Assembly: GCF_035978755.1 (NCBI RefSeq)
Contig: NZ_CP108414.1
Coordinates: 4,588,001 to 4,652,000, forward strand
Source of the DNA: Streptomyces sp. NBC_01298
Lineage (GTDB): Bacteria > Actinomycetota > Actinomycetes > Streptomycetales > Streptomycetaceae
Direction of reading: 5' to 3'
Length of the DNA stretch: 64,000 nt
In this document: piece after piece, positions 62,541 through 64,000 of the stretch
Numbering within the stretch: position 1 is the first letter of the stretch
Layout of the letters: every line of letters starts with the position of its first letter
Made by a program: the position numbers and the translations under genes
The notes under the pieces: model-generated
The model's database searches: none
What the model saw: only the letters and a program-made list of their open reading frames with translations
Told to the model about the DNA's origin: nothing

Positions 62541-63781
62541 GCGACACCGCTCCTCCGCTCAAGCTGAGCGGATCGAAGGACCTGCTGGCGCGGGCCGCCC
62601 GGGTCGACGCCACGCTGGCGTACTCCGGCTACGTCCTGCAGCGCGACCGGCTCGTGGACGGCGAGTACCCCGTCTTCGCCGAGCGCGCCGCCGGCGCGTA
62701 CGTGTGGGACGTCGACGGCAACAAGTACCTCGACTTCATCCTCGCCTACGGCACGATCATCCTCGGCCACGCCGACCCGGTGGTCTCCGAGGCCGTCGGC
62801 AAGGAGATACGGGAGGGGTTCGCCGTCACCCTGCGCAAGCGGGTGCAGGTCGAGCTCGCCGAGCTGCTCACCTCCGTCATACCGGGCGCCGAGAGAGTGT
62901 TCCTGCTCAAGAGCGGGTCGGACGCGACCAGCGCGGCGGTCCGGGTCAGCCGGGCGCACACCGGTCGGCAACGCGTGGTCCGGTGGGGCTACAACGGCTG
63001 GCACGATTGGTGCGCCAACCGTCCGGGCGGGGTCCCGGAAGAAGCGCAGCAGGTCGTCAGCACCTTCACCTACAACGACCTGGACAGCCTGAGGGCGGAG
63101 TTCGAAGCCCACCCGGGCGAGATCGCCTGCCTCCTGATGATGCCGTTCGAGGTGGAACCGCCGGCCGAGGGCTTCCTGCGGGCCGCCGCCGACCTCGCGC
63201 ACGAGCACGGGGCACTGTTCGTCCTGGACGAGATGCGCTCCGGCTTCCGGATGAGCCTGGGCGGCGCACAGGAGAAGTACGGCGTCACGGCCGATCTCGT
63301 CACCTTCAGCAAGGCCATGGCGAACGGCTACCCGATCTCCGCGCTGGTCGGTACCGAGCGGGTCATGCGCACCGTCGGCGAGGTCCACATCGGCTCCACC
63401 TTCCACGTCAACGGCGCCGAGATGGCCGCGGCCGTCGCCACCATCACCCAACTGCGCGACACGACCCTCCTCAAGCACGTGGAAGTCCTCGGCGAGCAGT
63501 TCCAGGACGGGCTGCGCGCCCAGGTCGCGGCCTCCGTGCTCGACGCGGAGGTGGTGGGCGTACCGCAAATGCCGTTCCTGCGCTTCACCCACCCCGATGA
63601 CGCTGTGCGCGCCCGCATCCAGGACGCCTTCTACACGGAGACCGTGCGCCGCGGCGTACTGCTCCACCCCAACCACCACTGGTACGTGTGCGGAGCCATG
63701 ACCGAGGAGGACATCAGGAAGGCCCTCGACGCCACGGCGGCCGGCTTCCGGGCGGCGGAGGCCGCCGTGCGCCGTGGCTGA
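62537..63781 (+). CDS. Class III PLP aminotransferase (glutamate-1-semialdehyde aminomutase-like)
   Basis: A 414-residue fold-type I PLP enzyme. Conserved pieces: YVWDVDGNKYLDFILAYGTIILGH, LKSGSDATSAAVRVSRAHTGR, cofactor Asp231 (VLDEMRSGF) and Schiff-base Lys259 (FSKAMANGYP). This group includes aminotransferases and aminomutases acting on carbonyl carbons of small or carrier-bound substrates. Overlaps the acyltransferase gene (ATGA), and is followed with 8-base overlap by another ACP gene, so an ACP-bound carbonyl substrate is plausible. Confidence 0.92.
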   Translation: MSDTAPPLKLSGSKDLLARAARVDATLAYSGYVLQRDRLVDGEYPVFAERAAGAYVWDVDGNKYLDFILAYGTIILGHADPVVSEAVGKEIREGFAVTLRKRVQVELAELLTSVIPGAERVFLLKSGSDATSAAVRVSRAHTGRQRVVRWGYNGWHDWCANRPGGVPEEAQQVVSTFTYNDLDSLRAEFEAHPGEIACLLMMPFEVEPPAEGFLRAAADLAHEHGALFVLDEMRSGFRMSLGGAQEKYGVTADLVTFSKAMANGYPISALVGTERVMRTVGEVHIGSTFHVNGAEMAAAVATITQLRDTTLLKHVEVLGEQFQDGLRAQVAASVLDAEVVGVPQMPFLRFTHPDDAVRARIQDAFYTETVRRGVLLHPNHHWYVCGAMTEEDIRKALDATAAGFRAAEAAVRRG

Positions 63782-64000
63782 CACCACGGCACTGGTCCGG
63801 GCGGCGCTGGCCACCCGGACCGTGCCCGCGGACGTGGACAGGCTCAGCGACGAGGAGCCGCTGAAGAGCCTGGGACTGGATTCGGTGGCGCTGATCGCGC
63901 TCACCGCCGAACTCCAGCAGAAGACCGGCGTGGCGATCGACGACGAGGTGCTCTTCGCCCCGGACGTCTCCGTCGCCGCGCTCGCGCGGGCCGTCGCCGA
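63774..64000 (+). CDS. Acyl carrier protein (partial, runs off the window)
   Basis: GTG 63774 opens a frame reading to the edge (75 residues seen) with a carrier motif SLGLDSVAL (Ser about 38) and the helix II-III pattern TAELQQKTGVAIDDEVLF. It overlaps the aminotransferase by 8 bases. At normal ACP length, only a few residues would be missing, unless the ACP is the first domain of a larger protein. Confidence 0.88.
   Translation, partial: MADTTALVRAALATRTVPADVDRLSDEEPLKSLGLDSVALIALTAELQQKTGVAIDDEVLFAPDVSVAALARAVA

Overview
High-GC DNA with GTG starts, ATGA/GTGA stop-start overlaps, GC-rich hairpins and actinobacterial gene content (Bpa proteasome activator, PASTA-type kinase, bkd and paa operons) points to Streptomyces or a close relative. 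Three perfect copies of GTTTCACGTGAAAC, the Streptomyces ParB site parS, plus one degenerate copy indicate that the window lies near oriC. Positions 1-36,556 read as core-type chromosome and about 38,400-64,000 as a biosynthetic gene cluster that continues past the right edge.

Left part: a partial CDS; two divergent membrane Ser/Thr kinases; a secreted low-complexity protein; a PadR regulator whose probable operator covers its own start codon, followed by an ABC ATPase and FtsX-like permease; the proteasome activator Bpa; mobA-moeA; a two-TM K+ channel whose first codons lie on parS; and a quinone oxidoreductase. Next come the branched-chain 2-oxoacid dehydrogenase operon (bkdABC) divergent from an Lrp-type regulator, a TetR regulator behind paaH, paaN divergent from paaH, a TrmH methyltransferase, an HTTM/DUF5819 pair, paaABCDE, an acyl-CoA dehydrogenase, a rhodanese, a J-domain-like protein, two parS sites, a DUF2252 protein and a two-component system. 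One operator, ACCGA-N4-TCGGT, occurs at the bkd, paaN/paaH and paaA control regions, so the TetR protein probably links branched-chain acyl-CoA supply with phenylacetate breakdown.

Between core and cluster (36,640-38,265) sits an AT-rich regulatory island: a 53-residue secreted peptide gene missing from usual ORF calling, followed by an XRE-TPR regulator of RRNPP-like architecture. It looks like a peptide-sensing switch next to the cluster.

The cluster has a minus-strand arm (PhoX-type phosphatase, ABC exporter of one ATPase and two permeases, NRPS, PKS, luciferase-like monooxygenase) and a plus-strand arm (A10-PCP fragment, C-A protein, PCP-thioesterase, hotdog protein, then after an oppositely oriented Gfo/Idh oxidoreductase a GriI-like aldolase, GriH-like cyclase, ACP, BtrH-like acyltransferase, class III aminotransferase and a second ACP). 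GriI/GriH-type enzymes make 3-amino-4-hydroxybenzoate from aspartate semialdehyde and dihydroxyacetone phosphate, so an aminohydroxybenzoate-containing PKS/NRPS product is expected, with glycine supplied by the C-A protein (specificity residues DILQLGMVW plus Lys).

The most striking feature is a split adenylation domain. The C-A protein stops inside the small A subdomain, and the piece it lacks, including the catalytic A10 lysine, is encoded upstream as the N terminus of a separate A10-PCP protein with its own strong ribosome binding site. The PKS has an uncommon KS-AT-KR-DH-ACP order, and the NRPS begins with a remnant of an A domain and carries a 58-bp perfect palindrome in an interdomain linker. 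These inferences come from reading the sequence only; no searches were run.
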